Source: Cypionkella sinensis (lineage in GTDB: Bacteria > Pseudomonadota > Alphaproteobacteria > Rhodobacterales > Rhodobacteraceae). From it: DNA of 64,000 bases. Positions 24,874 to 34,279 of this stretch are shown piece by piece; the stretch's first letter is position 1; every line of letters starts with the position of its first letter. The stretch is taken from positions 2,542,001-2,606,000 of the forward strand of contig NZ_JBHRTO010000001.1 of NCBI RefSeq assembly GCF_042646385.1, given 5' to 3'. The position numbers were made by a program, and so were the translations under genes. The notes under the pieces were generated by a model that worked only from the letters and a program-made list of their open reading frames with translations, did not search any database and had not been told where the DNA came from.

Positions 24874-27102
24874 ATGGACGGAAACGATAACGCCAGCGGT
24901 GGCAAATGCCCGGTGATGCATGGCGGTGGCAAGCACACCACCCACAAGGCCCGCTCGAACCGCGATTGGTGGCCGAACCAGCTTAACCTGCGGATTTTGC
25001 ATCAGAACGCACCCAGCGCCAACCCGATGCCGAACGGTTTCGACTATGCCGAAGCGTTCAAGGCGCTGGATCTGGCAGCGGTGAAGCAAGACCTGCACGC
25101 GCTGATGACCGACAGCCAGCCGTGGTGGCCGGCCGATTGGGGCCATTACGGCCCGTTCTTCATCCGTATGGCCTGGCACTCGGCTGGGACCTACCGCACT
25201 GGCGATGGCCGTGGCGGCGCGGGTTCCGGCACGCAGCGCTTTGCGCCGCTGAATTCCTGGCCGGATAACGTCAGCCTTGATAAGGCCCGCCGCCTGCTGT
25301 GGCCGATCAAGCAGAAATACGGCAATGCGATTTCGTGGGCCGACCTGATCGTGCTGACCGGCAACGTCGCGCTGGAATCGATGGGCTTCAAGACCTTTGG
25401 TTTCGGCGGCGGACGGGTGGACGTGTGGGAGCCGCCGGAAGATATCTATTGGGGGTCTGAGGACACCTGGCTGGCAGCCTCGAACGATCCAGCCAACAAG
25501 AACAGCCGCTACTCGGGCGAGCGTGATCTGGAAAACCCGTTGGCCGCGGTGCAGATGGGCCTGATTTACGTGAACCCGGAAGGCCCGGATGGCGTGGCCG
25601 ATCCGGTGGCCTCTGGCCGCGACATTCGCGAAACCTTTGGCCGCATGGCGATGGATGACGAAGAAACCGTCGCACTGGTGGCAGGCGGGCATACCTTTGG
25701 TAAGGCCCATGGCGCGGGCGATCCGGCTTTGGTCGGCGCAGACCCGGAAGGCGCACCGATGGCGCAGCAGGGGTTGGGCTGGAGCAATGGGTTCGAATCC
25801 GGGATCGGCATTCACACCACCAGCAGCGGCATCGAGGGCGCGTGGAAACCGAATCCGACCACTTGGGACAACGGCTATTTCAAAGTGCTGTTCAAATATG
25901 AGTGGGAGCTGACCAAAAGCCCCGCTGGCGCGCAAATCTTCCTCGCCAAAGATGTTGCCCCCGAGGATATGATCCCCGATGCGCATGATCCGTCGATCAA
26001 GCACCGCCCAATGATGACCACGGCGGACCTTGCGATGCGGTTTGACCCGATCTACGGCCCGATCTCGCGCCGTTTCCACGACGATCAGGCGGCGTTTGCC
26101 GACGCCTTTGCGCGGGCTTGGTTCAAACTGACCCACCGCGATATGGGGCCGAAAGTGCTGTATCTGGGGCCGGAAGTGCCTGCCGAAGATCTGATCTGGC
26201 AAGATCCGGTGCCGGAGGCCACTGGCACGCCGATTGATGCGGCGGATGTGGCAGCACTGAAGGCGCAGATCCTCGGTTCGGGCCTGAATGTTTCGGAACT
26301 GGTGGCAGTGGCTTGGGCTTCGGCCTCGACCTTCCGGGGTTCGGACAAGCGCGGCGGCGCGAATGGGGCGCGTATCCGTCTCGCACCGCAGAAAGACTGG
26401 GCGGTGAACGAGCCTGCGCAACTGGCCAAGGTGCTGGCGGTGCTGGAAGGGATTCAGACCTCGTTCAACGCGGCCTCGGGCAAATCCGTGTCGCTGGCCG
26501 ATCTGATCGTGCTGGGCGGCTCAGCTGCGGTGGAGAATGCCGCTGCCGCGGCGGGCACCCCGGTGTCGGTGCCCTTCGCGCCGGGTCGCACCGATGCCAG
26601 CCAAGAGCAGACCGATGTGGAAAGCTTTGCCGTGCTGGAGCCGGTTGTGGATGGGTTCCGCAATTTCGCAAAGACGCAGTATTCGGTTTCGGCAGAAGAA
26701 CTGCTGTTGGACCGCGCGCAATTGCTGACCCTGACCGGGCCGGAAATGACCGCGCTGGTCGGCGGCTTGCGGGTGCTGGATGCCAATACCGGCCGTTCGC
26801 AGCACGGCGTGTTCACCAAGCGCCCCGGCGTGCTGAGCAACGATTTCTTCGTCAACCTCTTGGATATGGGCACGGTCTGGTCGGCCACTTCGGCAGCCGA
26901 GACCGAGTTTGAAGGCCGGGATCGCGCGACGGGGGCGTTGAAATGGACCGCGACGCGCAATGATCTGGTGTTCGGATCAAACTCGCAACTGCGCGCCTTG
27001 GCCGAGGTTTATGGCCAAAGCGACGGTCAGGCAGCGTTCGTGCGCGACTTTGCGAAGGCTTGGGTCAAGGTGATGAACGCGGATCGGTTTGATCTGGCGT
27101 AA
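24874..27102 (+). CDS. katG: Catalase-peroxidase KatG
   Basis: A 742-residue haem enzyme that destroys H2O2 by catalase and peroxidase activities, cytoplasmic. The distal site is Arg 98, Trp 101, His 102 (RMAWHSAGTYR). The Met-Tyr-Trp adduct residues are Trp 101, Tyr 232 (LIYVNPEG) and Met 258 (FGRMAMDDEE). The proximal His is 273 (GGHTFGKAHG). The duplicated, inactive C-terminal half is complete. GTAGGAG precedes the ATG. It is divergent from oxyR and followed by a strong terminator. Confidence 0.97.
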   Translation: MDGNDNASGGKCPVMHGGGKHTTHKARSNRDWWPNQLNLRILHQNAPSANPMPNGFDYAEAFKALDLAAVKQDLHALMTDSQPWWPADWGHYGPFFIRMAWHSAGTYRTGDGRGGAGSGTQRFAPLNSWPDNVSLDKARRLLWPIKQKYGNAISWADLIVLTGNVALESMGFKTFGFGGGRVDVWEPPEDIYWGSEDTWLAASNDPANKNSRYSGERDLENPLAAVQMGLIYVNPEGPDGVADPVASGRDIRETFGRMAMDDEETVALVAGGHTFGKAHGAGDPALVGADPEGAPMAQQGLGWSNGFESGIGIHTTSSGIEGAWKPNPTTWDNGYFKVLFKYEWELTKSPAGAQIFLAKDVAPEDMIPDAHDPSIKHRPMMTTADLAMRFDPIYGPISRRFHDDQAAFADAFARAWFKLTHRDMGPKVLYLGPEVPAEDLIWQDPVPEATGTPIDAADVAALKAQILGSGLNVSELVAVAWASASTFRGSDKRGGANGARIRLAPQKDWAVNEPAQLAKVLAVLEGIQTSFNAASGKSVSLADLIVLGGSAAVENAAAAAGTPVSVPFAPGRTDASQEQTDVESFAVLEPVVDGFRNFAKTQYSVSAEELLLDRAQLLTLTGPEMTALVGGLRVLDANTGRSQHGVFTKRPGVLSNDFFVNLLDMGTVWSATSAAETEFEGRDRATGALKWTATRNDLVFGSNSQLRALAEVYGQSDGQAAFVRDFAKAWVKVMNADRFDLA

Positions 27103-27120
27103 GCGCATCTGAACAAACGA

Positions 27121-27154
27121 AAACGCGCGTGGGTTTGTCCCGCGCGCGTTTTTA
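27121..27154 (+). terminator. Rho-independent terminator after katG
   Basis: AAAACGCGCG-T-GGG, loop TTTGT, then CCC-G-CGCGCGTTTTT makes a long stem followed by T residues, 19 bases after the katG stop. Confidence 0.85.
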
Positions 27155-27189
27155 TTTGCTTGTCCTCGCAAGGACAGGCGGTTGCAGCC

Positions 27190-27480
27190 TTACATCTTCA
27201 AGGCGTCGATGACTTTGCCGTCGGGATGCGCCTTGCAGGCATCAGCCGCTGCGGTCGCCATATCGGCATCGCTGAGCGCGCTGTATTTGGTGTTCATCGC
27301 GGCGTCATCCTTCAGCGATTCCTTCATCGCGATTCCCACGGCAGTCATGTTCTGCATGTCCATCAACGAGAAGTCGTTGCAGGTGACGGTCGAAGGGTCA
27401 ACTTTGATGTCGCCTTCGGTTTGGGCGAAAGCCGGAACGGCCAGCAGGGCAACGGCTGCGAATGCGTAGGTGATTTTCAT
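27190..27480 (-). CDS. HdeA/HdeB-like small periplasmic protein
   Basis: A 96-residue protein with signal peptide MKITYAFAAVALLAVPAFAQ (cleavage after AFA). The mature part has two cysteines, in VTCNDFSLMD and AADACKAHPDG, the single disulphide of the HdeA acid-chaperone family, plus the MTAVGIAM motif. HdeA binds unfolded periplasmic proteins at low pH; family members outside enterics are not well studied. GAGGAGGATAG precedes the ATG at 27480. The 281 bases upstream of it, towards dxs, hold no gene I can see. Confidence 0.75.
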   Translation of the reverse strand: MKITYAFAAVALLAVPAFAQTEGDIKVDPSTVTCNDFSLMDMQNMTAVGIAMKESLKDDAAMNTKYSALSDADMATAAADACKAHPDGKVIDALKM

Positions 27481-27761
27481 CGGTCTATCCTCCTCTAGGC
27501 CCGCATTGTCGCGGGGTTCAATGGAGGTAAGGCCACGTGACGAGACTGCTAGAGATGAAAGCCCGATTATGCCTGTGCGCCCAAGGCACCAGCAAAACCG
27601 CGCCAAAATGCCAGTGCCGCTGCGCAGGATAGCGCCCAAATCACACCGCTGGCCTGGTTGCGGGCATTTTGTTCTCTGATCGCGTGCAACGGAAGTGATC
27701 GGGCCGCGTTAGCACGATCAGTCTTGGAAAAAATTGCTAAAAGGGTGTGTTGCGCTGCCTG

Positions 27762-29675
27762 TCACGCCCGTTTGCCCACCACCGCCACGCCCAGAACCTC
27801 CAGCACTTTCGCCTCGATATGGGCCGCATCCATGCCTGCGCTGCGATACATCGCCTCGGGGCTGGCGTGGTCGATGAAGGTGTCGGGCAGCACCATCGAG
27901 CGGAATTTCAGGCCGTGGTCGAACACCGCTTCATCGGCCAGCAGTTGCGCGACGTGAGAGCCAAAGCCGCCGATGGCGCCTTCTTCGATGGTGATCAGGG
28001 CCTCGTGATTTCTGGCCAGATCAAGGATCAGGTCGCGGTCCAAGGGTTTGGCAAAGCGCGCATCGGCGATGGTGGGGGTCAGGCCCTTTGCGGTAAGGCT
28101 TTCGGCGGCTTTCTGCACCTCGGACAGGCGGGTGCCGAAGGACAAGAGGGCCACGCGCTTGCCTTGCTGGATCATCCGGCCTTTGCCGATTTCCAGCGGG
28201 ACGCCACGGGCGGGCATCTCCACCCCGGTGCCTTCGCCGCGCGGATAGCGGAAGGCGATGGGGCCGGAATTATGGGCGGCCGCGGTGGCAACCATGTGGA
28301 CGAGTTCGGCCTCATCCGCGGCGGCCATCACAACGAAACCGGGCAGGTTTGAGAGGAAGGCCACGTCGAAAGAGCCGGCATGGGTGGCTCCATCCGCCCC
28401 CACCAGCCCTGCGCGGTCGATGGCAAAGCGGACGGGCAGGCGCTGGATCGCCACGTCATGCACCACCTGATCATAGCCACGTTGCAGGAAGGTGGAGTAG
28501 ATCGTGCAGAACGGCTTCATCCCACCCGCAGCAAGGCCCGCCGAGAAGGTGACGGCGTGTTGCTCGGCAATGCCCACGTCAAACGTGCGTTTCGGGAAGC
28601 GTGCAGCGAACAGATCCAGCCCGGTGCCATCGGGCATCGCGGCGGTGATGGCGACGATTTTGTCGTCGGTTTCGGCTTCCCGGATCAGGCTTTGCGCGAA
28701 AACCTTGGTGTAGCTCGGCGCGTTCGAGGCGGCTTTCTGCTGCACGCCGGTCAGCACATCGAATTTTCCGGTGGCATGGCCTTTGTCGCGGGCAGCCTCG
28801 GCGGGGGCGTAGCCTTTGCCCTTTTTCGTCAGCACATGGATCAGCATCGGCCCGGTGGCGCGGGCTTGGGCGGTGCGCAGGACGGGCAGCAACTGGTCAA
28901 GGTCGTGGCCGTCGATGGGGCCGACGTAGGAAAAGCCGAGTTCTTCGAACAGGGTGCCGCCCACCGCCATGCCTTTGAGCATTTCCTTGGCACGACGGGC
29001 ACCTTCCTGAAAGGGTTCCGGCAGCAGGGAAACCATGCCTTTGGCGGCGGATTTCAGATCCTGAAACGGCTCGCCAGCATACATGCGGGACAGGTAGGCA
29101 GACAGCGCGCCCACGGGCGGGGCGATCGACATTTCATTGTCGTTCAGAATAACGAACAGGCGCTTTTTCAGATGGCCTGCGTTGTTCATCGCCTCAAACG
29201 CCATGCCTGCCGACATGGAGCCATCGCCGATCACCGCGACCGCATCGCCGGGATCGCCGCCCAATTCCGCCGCCATCGCAAAGCCCAAAGCCGCCGAGAT
29301 CGAGGTAGAGGAATGTGCCGCGCCAAACGGATCATAGGGCGACTCGCTGCGCTTGGTGAAACCCGACAGGCCGTTTTCGGTGCGCAAGGTGCGGATGCGG
29401 TCACGCCGCCCGGTCAGGATCTTATGCGGATAGCATTGGTGGCCAACGTCCCAGATGATCTTGTCGCGCGGCGCATGGAAGGTGGCGTGCAACGCGACGG
29501 TCAGTTCTACCACGCCCAGACCCGCGCCCAGATGGCCGCCCGTCACCGACACCGCCGAGATGGTTTCAGCGCGCAATTCATCGGCGAGTTGCTTCAACTC
29601 GCGGTCCGACAAAGCCTTCATATCGGCGGGCAGATGCACGCGATCCAGCAGCGGGGTCTTGGGGCGTTCGGACAT
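27762..29675 (-). CDS. dxs: 1-Deoxy-D-xylulose-5-phosphate synthase
   Basis: A 637-residue, full-length DXS that condenses pyruvate and glyceraldehyde-3-phosphate in the first step of the MEP isoprenoid pathway. Thiamine pyrophosphate residues are visible in GDGSMSAGMAFEAMNNAG, with the N-terminal VTGGHLGAGLGVVELTVAL and IWDVGHQCYPHKILTGR motifs, and the pyrimidine-domain Glu in FDVGIAEQHAVTF. It follows ispA by four bases in the HDAC/xseB/ispA/dxs operon, giving carotenoid, quinone and bacteriochlorophyll precursors in this group. Confidence 0.97.
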   Translation of the reverse strand: MSERPKTPLLDRVHLPADMKALSDRELKQLADELRAETISAVSVTGGHLGAGLGVVELTVALHATFHAPRDKIIWDVGHQCYPHKILTGRRDRIRTLRTENGLSGFTKRSESPYDPFGAAHSSTSISAALGFAMAAELGGDPGDAVAVIGDGSMSAGMAFEAMNNAGHLKKRLFVILNDNEMSIAPPVGALSAYLSRMYAGEPFQDLKSAAKGMVSLLPEPFQEGARRAKEMLKGMAVGGTLFEELGFSYVGPIDGHDLDQLLPVLRTAQARATGPMLIHVLTKKGKGYAPAEAARDKGHATGKFDVLTGVQQKAASNAPSYTKVFAQSLIREAETDDKIVAITAAMPDGTGLDLFAARFPKRTFDVGIAEQHAVTFSAGLAAGGMKPFCTIYSTFLQRGYDQVVHDVAIQRLPVRFAIDRAGLVGADGATHAGSFDVAFLSNLPGFVVMAAADEAELVHMVATAAAHNSGPIAFRYPRGEGTGVEMPARGVPLEIGKGRMIQQGKRVALLSFGTRLSEVQKAAESLTAKGLTPTIADARFAKPLDRDLILDLARNHEALITIEEGAIGGFGSHVAQLLADEAVFDHGLKFRSMVLPDTFIDHASPEAMYRSAGMDAAHIEAKVLEVLGVAVVGKRA

Positions 29676-29679
29676 GGCT

Positions 29680-30549
29680 TCAGCTTTCCCGCGCGATGGT
29701 GAAACGCGCGCAGTCGATCAGGTTTTGCGCCGATGCGCCGTAGGGCAACAGATGGTCGCAGGCTTCATCAATCAGCCATTTGGCCCGTGCGCGGGCGGCA
29801 TCCAGACCCAGCAGCGACACAAAGGTGGCTTTCCCGGCGTCGGCGTCTTTCTGCAGGCGCTTTCCGGCTTTGGCGGCATCGCCGGTGACATCGAGAATGT
29901 CATCAGCAATCTGGAAAGCAAGCCCAAGGGCAGCCGCATAGGCGCGCAACGGGCGCGGGTTTTGCTCTGCCAGAATGGCCCCGGATTCGGCGGCAAAGCC
30001 GATCAGCGCCCCGGTCTTTCCGGCTTGCAGCGCGGTGATTTCTTCCAGCGTCAACGGCGTGCCTGCGGACTCAGCCGCAATATCCAGCGCCTGCCCCAGC
30101 ACCATGCCAGCGGCGCCAGAAGCTTTGGCAAGCCCCGCCACCAGTTTCAACCTGATCTCGGCACTGCCCAGCGCAGGATCGGTCAAAAGTTCAAAGGCAA
30201 GCGTTTGAAGTGCATCGCCCGCCAGAATGGCGGTCGCCTCATCCCAGCGGATATGCAAGGTCGGCTGACCCCGACGCAAGGAATCATCATCCATCGCGGG
30301 CAGATCATCATGCACAAGGCTATAGGCGTGCAAAGCCTCTACCGCGGCGGCAGCAGAAACCGAAACAGCGGGTGCCACGCCCAACATGCGGGCGGATTCC
30401 AGCACCAGAAAACCGCGCAAGCGCTTGCCGCCGGTGGTGGCATAGGCCATGGCGCGTGTCACGGGTTGGTCGGGCAGGCTGGCAAAGGCGGCGTCCAGAC
30501 GGGTCTGGATCAGGCTGGCATCTGCGGCGAGAAGGGCGGGAAAGCTCAC
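29680..30549 (-). CDS. ispA: Polyprenyl (farnesyl) diphosphate synthase
   Basis: A 289-residue short-chain trans-prenyltransferase. The first aspartate-rich motif is LVHDDLPAMDDD, the second FQIADDILDVTGD, with GGKRLRGFLVLESARML before the first. It makes farnesyl or geranyl diphosphate from DMAPP and IPP. A GTG start at 30549 overlaps the xseB stop (GTGA) behind GGAGGGG, which decides the start over a longer frame. The operon places it between xseB and dxs, the arrangement seen in many proteobacteria. Confidence 0.93.
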   Translation of the reverse strand: MSFPALLAADASLIQTRLDAAFASLPDQPVTRAMAYATTGGKRLRGFLVLESARMLGVAPAVSVSAAAAVEALHAYSLVHDDLPAMDDDSLRRGQPTLHIRWDEATAILAGDALQTLAFELLTDPALGSAEIRLKLVAGLAKASGAAGMVLGQALDIAAESAGTPLTLEEITALQAGKTGALIGFAAESGAILAEQNPRPLRAYAAALGLAFQIADDILDVTGDAAKAGKRLQKDADAGKATFVSLLGLDAARARAKWLIDEACDHLLPYGASAQNLIDCARFTIARES

Positions 30550-30785
30550 ATCCCCTCCACCGGGGTGGTGCCCGTGGCGCGGCCTTCGGCGGCGCGGATC
30601 AGTTCGACCTTTTCTTCGGCCGATTTCAGCTTGGCCGCACAATGGGCTTTCAGCGCCGCCCCGCGTTCGTAAAGCGCGATGCTTTGTTCCAGCGCGACCT
30701 CGCCACGCTCCAGTTGCGTGACCACGGATTCAAGCGCAGCCATGGCTTCTTCGAACGACATCTCTGTCACGGCTTTATCGGTCAT
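30546..30785 (-). CDS. xseB: Exodeoxyribonuclease VII small subunit
   Basis: A 79-residue coiled-coil protein, the expected length. FEEAMAALESVVTQLERGEV and LEQSIALYERGAALKAHC are the XseB signature. It binds the XseA catalytic subunit, which is not in this window, for single-strand DNA exonuclease activity. It overlaps both neighbours: its ATG overlaps the HDAC-like stop (ATGA) and its TGA overlaps the ispA GTG. Confidence 0.93.
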   Translation of the reverse strand: MTDKAVTEMSFEEAMAALESVVTQLERGEVALEQSIALYERGAALKAHCAAKLKSAEEKVELIRAAEGRATGTTPVEGM

Positions 30786-31708
30786 CGGCCACGCTCCTGC
30801 AAAACGGCGACATGCGCGCGAACCGAAGCGGTCAGCGCGGGCAGATCATAACCGCCCTCAAGACAGGATACCACCCGGCCCGCGCAATGCGCATCGGCCA
30901 GATCGCAAATCCGCTGCGTTATCCAGGCGAAATCCTCGGCCTGCCATTCCAGCCCCGCCAGCGGATCGGCCTGATGCGCGTCAAAACCTGCCGAGATCAG
31001 GATCAGATCAGGTTTCCAATCGGCAATGCGTGGAAAGATCAGGCTTTCATAAGCCTCTCGCATCACGCCACCGCCCGAGCCTTCGGCCAGAGGTACGTTC
31101 AGGACCTGGCCATGCGCACCTTTCTCTGCAGGGCTGCCGGTGCCGGGATATAGCGGCATCTGATGGCTGGAGCAGAACAAAGCACGTGGCTCATTCCACA
31201 ATAGATCCTGTGTGCCGTTGCCATGATGCACATCGAAATCGACCACGGCCACCCGCGGCAGGTTGTGATGGTGCAAAGCCCGCAGTGCCGCGATCGCCAC
31301 GGTGCCCAGCAGGCAAAACCCCATCGCCGTTTCGGTTTCGGCGTGATGGCCGGGCGGGCGCGCGGCAAGAAAGGCATTGCGCGCCTCGCCCGCAACTACA
31401 GCATCCACCGCCGCGCACGCCCCACCCACCGCATGTAGCGCCGCCGTAACCGATCCCGGCGAAAGCCATGTGTCGGGGTCCAACTGCACCCAACCGCTTG
31501 CGGTCGAGGTGGCGCGCAGCTTTGCCAGATAGCGCGCCGGATGGGCGCGTAAAATGTCGTCATCCCCTGCCAAAGGCGCGGCACGATGCGTTACATCCAG
31601 CCCCTTTAGCCCTGCCTGCACAGCAGCATAGCGCGCCACCTGCTCGGGGTGGCCGGGCGGCGTCAGGTGATGTTCAGATTGTGGAGCGCTGATAACAAGG
31701 GTGGTCAC
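30782..31708 (-). CDS. Histone deacetylase-like amidohydrolase (acetylpolyamine amidohydrolase family)
   Basis: A 308-residue zinc hydrolase of the HDAC superfamily, class II-like. Catalytic and metal residues are RPPGHHAET (His-His pair), VVDFDVHHGNGTQ (Asp and His ligands) and SAGFDAHQADPL (second Asp). The active-site Tyr-like region is CLEGGYDL. Bacterial members deacetylate polyamines or proteins. It heads the xseB-ispA-dxs operon and overlaps xseB by ATGA, so it should be co-translated with it. Confidence 0.9.
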   Translation of the reverse strand: MTTLVISAPQSEHHLTPPGHPEQVARYAAVQAGLKGLDVTHRAAPLAGDDDILRAHPARYLAKLRATSTASGWVQLDPDTWLSPGSVTAALHAVGGACAAVDAVVAGEARNAFLAARPPGHHAETETAMGFCLLGTVAIAALRALHHHNLPRVAVVDFDVHHGNGTQDLLWNEPRALFCSSHQMPLYPGTGSPAEKGAHGQVLNVPLAEGSGGGVMREAYESLIFPRIADWKPDLILISAGFDAHQADPLAGLEWQAEDFAWITQRICDLADAHCAGRVVSCLEGGYDLPALTASVRAHVAVLQERGR

Positions 31709-31802
31709 GGGATCGGCCTTTTGAGTTCTGGCCGAAATGGTAGTGCAGCGGGGCGGAAATCAAAACTGTTGATTGCACCGAGCCTTCTTCAAGCCCCGCG
31801 GC

Positions 31803-31836
31803 AAAAAGCCCGGACTTACCTGCGGTAACTCCGGGC
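31803..31836 (-). terminator. Terminator downstream of the PRC-barrel gene
   Basis: On the minus strand GCCCGGA, loop, TCCGGGC is followed by TTTTT (plus-strand AAAAA at 31803-31807). It lies 44 bases after the PRC-barrel stop and before the HDAC-like start, ending the PRC transcript. Confidence 0.75.
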
Positions 31837-31879
31837 CATGGGTTTTGCGTCAGCGGGCGCGCGCAAGTCACGCATGTGA

Positions 31880-32176
31880 TCAGTGATGATGCTCTGGCAG
31901 CGCCTTCAGCTGATCCTTGGTCCACGACGTCACGCCATGCACCTCGCCATTTTCGTCGCGCATCAGGTTCAGCTGATCAACGCTGACCAGCACCGGCTTT
32001 TCGCCAAGCCCCAGAAAGCCACCGACATCGATCACAACATCTGTGACGGCACCGCTACCATGCACATGCGAGATTGTGCCGATCTTGCTGTCATCCACGC
32101 CGTAGATCGGGGCATCCTGCAGATTGGCGCCGGTCAGTTCTGCGTGTGTCAGCGGGGTATGTTTGCTGTGGTCCAT
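31880..32176 (-). CDS. PRC-barrel domain protein
   Basis: A 98-residue protein with one PRC-barrel: DAPIYGVDDSKIGTISHVH, then TDVVIDVGGFLGLGEKPVLV and a C-terminal His run. PRC-barrels bind RNA or regulate photosynthetic reaction centre H subunit assembly; small stand-alone versions in alphaproteobacteria are often stress-induced, and this one has no membrane segment. GGAGGATGAA precedes the ATG. It is a single-gene unit ended by a terminator. Confidence 0.85.
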   Translation of the reverse strand: MDHSKHTPLTHAELTGANLQDAPIYGVDDSKIGTISHVHGSGAVTDVVIDVGGFLGLGEKPVLVSVDQLNLMRDENGEVHGVTSWTKDQLKALPEHHH

Positions 32177-32497
32177 TTCATCCTCCGGGGGCTGTGGGTC
32201 GTTTGGATGAAAGCGCCATCTGCAAACGGGACAGAAGCTCGACTGCCGTTGCGTTGGCCAAGGCGGGAAATCAGGAAAACCGCCGTGTTCTTCTTACCGT
32301 TGTGCCTGATTGACATGCAGACAGCGCTTTCACTGCGAAAACCCGCCGCACTGGCGCTGGTTCCGGCTGTTGCCTGAGAGATTGGCCTTAGGCGGGCAGA
32401 CGCCGAAACACGTCGCAGTGCGGGCGGTTTCTGACCGACGCCATTGGGAAACAAAGTTTTTGCGCAATTCGCCTGGGCCGAACGCCGCGGCGAACGC
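32177..32497. other. Gene-free stretch between PaaI thioesterase and PRC-barrel genes
   Basis: About 320 bases with no supported gene. It is the upstream region of the PRC-barrel gene and probably carries its promoter. On the minus strand CTCTCAGGCAAC (near 32369-32380) resembles the 3' half of a glycine aptamer, but I find no matching GAGAG strand, so I do not call a riboswitch. Confidence 0.5.
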
Positions 32498-32908
32498 TTA
32501 GAACCGCGGATCGCGCAGCACGATCTGGGTCTGTGTCACCATTGCCGCCATCTTGCCATCGCTGCGGGTCAGCGTGGTTTGCCAAACCATCGTCTGCCGC
32601 CCGCCATGCAAGCGCACGCTGAGACCATGCACCAGATCGCCCGCAGGGATGGCGCGGAAGAAGTTGGTTTTACTTTCAACCGTCGTAGTGCTTTCGGTGG
32701 GCCCTATATTCATCTGCGCACCCATGCCGCCCAGATGATCGGCCATGGCCATGATGGCCCCGCCGTGCAGGGTGCCGTTGCGGTTGATCAACTGCGCCGA
32801 GGCAATCATTTCGCCCTCCACCCGGTCTGCCTGCGCCGACAGGATGCGCAAGCCAAGGTGATGACAAAAGGGGGGCTGGTCGTCCAGCAAGGCGGGGTCG
32901 GTGGGCAT
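32498..32908 (-). CDS. PaaI-family hot-dog thioesterase
   Basis: A 136-residue single hot-dog domain. The catalytic segment LINRNGTLHGGAIMAMADHLG has the HGG turn and the Asp of the PaaI/YdiI group, and VESKTNFFRAIPAGDLV is the second conserved strand. It would hydrolyse an acyl-CoA thioester; the substrate is unknown and no CoA pathway adjoins it. I chose ATG 32908 over the TTG one codon upstream. Confidence 0.85.
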   Translation of the reverse strand: MPTDPALLDDQPPFCHHLGLRILSAQADRVEGEMIASAQLINRNGTLHGGAIMAMADHLGGMGAQMNIGPTESTTTVESKTNFFRAIPAGDLVHGLSVRLHGGRQTMVWQTTLTRSDGKMAAMVTQTQIVLRDPRF

Positions 32909-32998
32909 CAAACACTCGGCTTTGGCAGGGGCAGCATCGCGCGGTTGGGCGTGGATAAGGGGGTCCGGGGGGTGGAAGCCCCCCGGCTTGGCAAAGGG

Positions 32999-33496
32999 TC
33001 AGCCCTTTTCCTGCTCTTCTTGGCAGGCGATCGTCTCATTGATGGCTTCATCGCTGCCCGACAGGTCAATCGACATCACATCCGCTCCCTCGTTTTGCAA
33101 CGTCATGGTGTTCTTCGCCGCCAGATCGGTCAGGAAGTCGACGCTGTCGAACGTCACCAACACGCCCGGCAGATCATCCAGATGCAGGCCCTTGGCGTTG
33201 CCGTCATATTTCTGATCATCCAGCATGAAGCTGATCGGATAGTCGGTGCCGTCGGTAATGTCGCCCCAAGCGGTGTTGGCGGCGATCACATAGCCGTTGC
33301 CTGCGGTGCGATCAAAGCCGATGCGGACATGGCTGCCGTCTTCGAAATCAGAAGACAGCAAGCAGCCGTTGCCCATCGTCGGGTCAACCTGAACATCCCA
33401 GCCACCGGCTTCGGAATAGGGCACAAGGTCTTGAGCCACAGCTGCGGTGGACATCAGGGCAAGGCCGCAAGCAGCGGCGCATTTCAGCAAAGTCAT
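32999..33496 (-). CDS. Periplasmic protein of unknown function
   Basis: A 165-residue protein with signal peptide MTLLKCAAACGLALMSTAAVAQ. The mature part is acidic, with two cysteines (NGCLLSSDF and IACQEEQ near the C-terminus) that may form a disulphide. The middle, ISFMLDDQKYDGNAKGL and VLVTFDSVDFLTDLA, suggests a small beta-sandwich of the kind seen in invasion-associated-locus-B-like proteins, but I cannot assign it. GGGAGAG lies before ATG 33496. Confidence 0.7.
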   Translation of the reverse strand: MTLLKCAAACGLALMSTAAVAQDLVPYSEAGGWDVQVDPTMGNGCLLSSDFEDGSHVRIGFDRTAGNGYVIAANTAWGDITDGTDYPISFMLDDQKYDGNAKGLHLDDLPGVLVTFDSVDFLTDLAAKNTMTLQNEGADVMSIDLSGSDEAINETIACQEEQEKG

Positions 33497-33577
33497 GGTC
33501 TCTCCCATAGGGTTGTTGTTTGGCCAAACTGGCGGGCAATCGTTAATATTATGTCGCTGCGATCCATCGTTCAGGGA

Positions 33578-34279
33578 TCAGTCGGTTTGCAACATATACC
33601 CCTCGCCGCGCACCGTTTGCAGATAACGCGGCACTTTCGGATCATCCTCAATCTTGCGCCGCAGGCGGGTGATCTGCACATCCACCGCGCGTTCCTGCCC
33701 CGCGCTGTCTTCGCGCGGCATATCGCCCACCAGCTTTTCACGCGAAAGCGCGGTGCCCGGTTGCGCCGAGAAGATCCGCATCAGCGCTGCCTCGGTTGAG
33801 GTCAGCCGAATCAGGTCCTGCCCGCGCCACAACTCACCCCGATCCATGTCATAGCGCACCGGCCCCATGTGCAGCACTTTCGGCGCGGGGCTGTCGGGCT
33901 TGACACTGGGGACACGGCGCAAAATTGCGTTGATGCGCAACAGCAGTTCCTTCGGCTCGAACGGCTTGATCAGATAGTCATCCGCTCCGGCCTCGAAGCC
34001 CTCAATCCGGTTGGCGGTTTCGCCCTTGGCTGTCAGCAGCAGGATCGGCACGCTCAGGCTGGCGCGCAACGCCCGGGTCAGGCTGATGCCATCCTCGCCG
34101 GGCATCATCACGTCCAGCACCAGCATGTCAAACTCCAGCCCAGCCAGCAGACGCCGCGCCTGAGCCGCATCACGCGCCACAGATACCAGAAAACCGTTGC
34201 GGATCAGGAATTTCTGCAACAGGCCGCGGATGCGTTCATCATCGTCAACGACCAGCAGGTGCGCAGGTAATTCAGTCAT
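33578..34279 (-). CDS. petR: OmpR-family response regulator, PetR-like
   Basis: A 233-residue response regulator. The receiver has the acidic pair in VVDDDERIR, the phospho-acceptor Asp in MLVLDVMMPGEDG and Lys in YLIKPFEPKELLLR. The winged-helix output domain has TSTEAALMRIFSAQPG and VDVQITRLRRKIEDDP. It overlaps an upstream MarR-type gene by ATGA, the petP-petR arrangement first described in Rhodobacter capsulatus, where it affects cytochrome bc1 and c2 synthesis. No histidine kinase is adjacent. Confidence 0.85.
   Translation of the reverse strand: MTELPAHLLVVDDDERIRGLLQKFLIRNGFLVSVARDAAQARRLLAGLEFDMLVLDVMMPGEDGISLTRALRASLSVPILLLTAKGETANRIEGFEAGADDYLIKPFEPKELLLRINAILRRVPSVKPDSPAPKVLHMGPVRYDMDRGELWRGQDLIRLTSTEAALMRIFSAQPGTALSREKLVGDMPREDSAGQERAVDVQITRLRRKIEDDPKVPRYLQTVRGEGYMLQTD

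Noticed and set aside
32369..32380. CTCTCAGGCAAC on the minus strand upstream of the PRC-barrel gene, like the 3' half of a glycine riboswitch
   Set aside because: No pairing GAGAG strand or full aptamer core is found upstream, and a PRC-barrel gene is not a glycine-related target.
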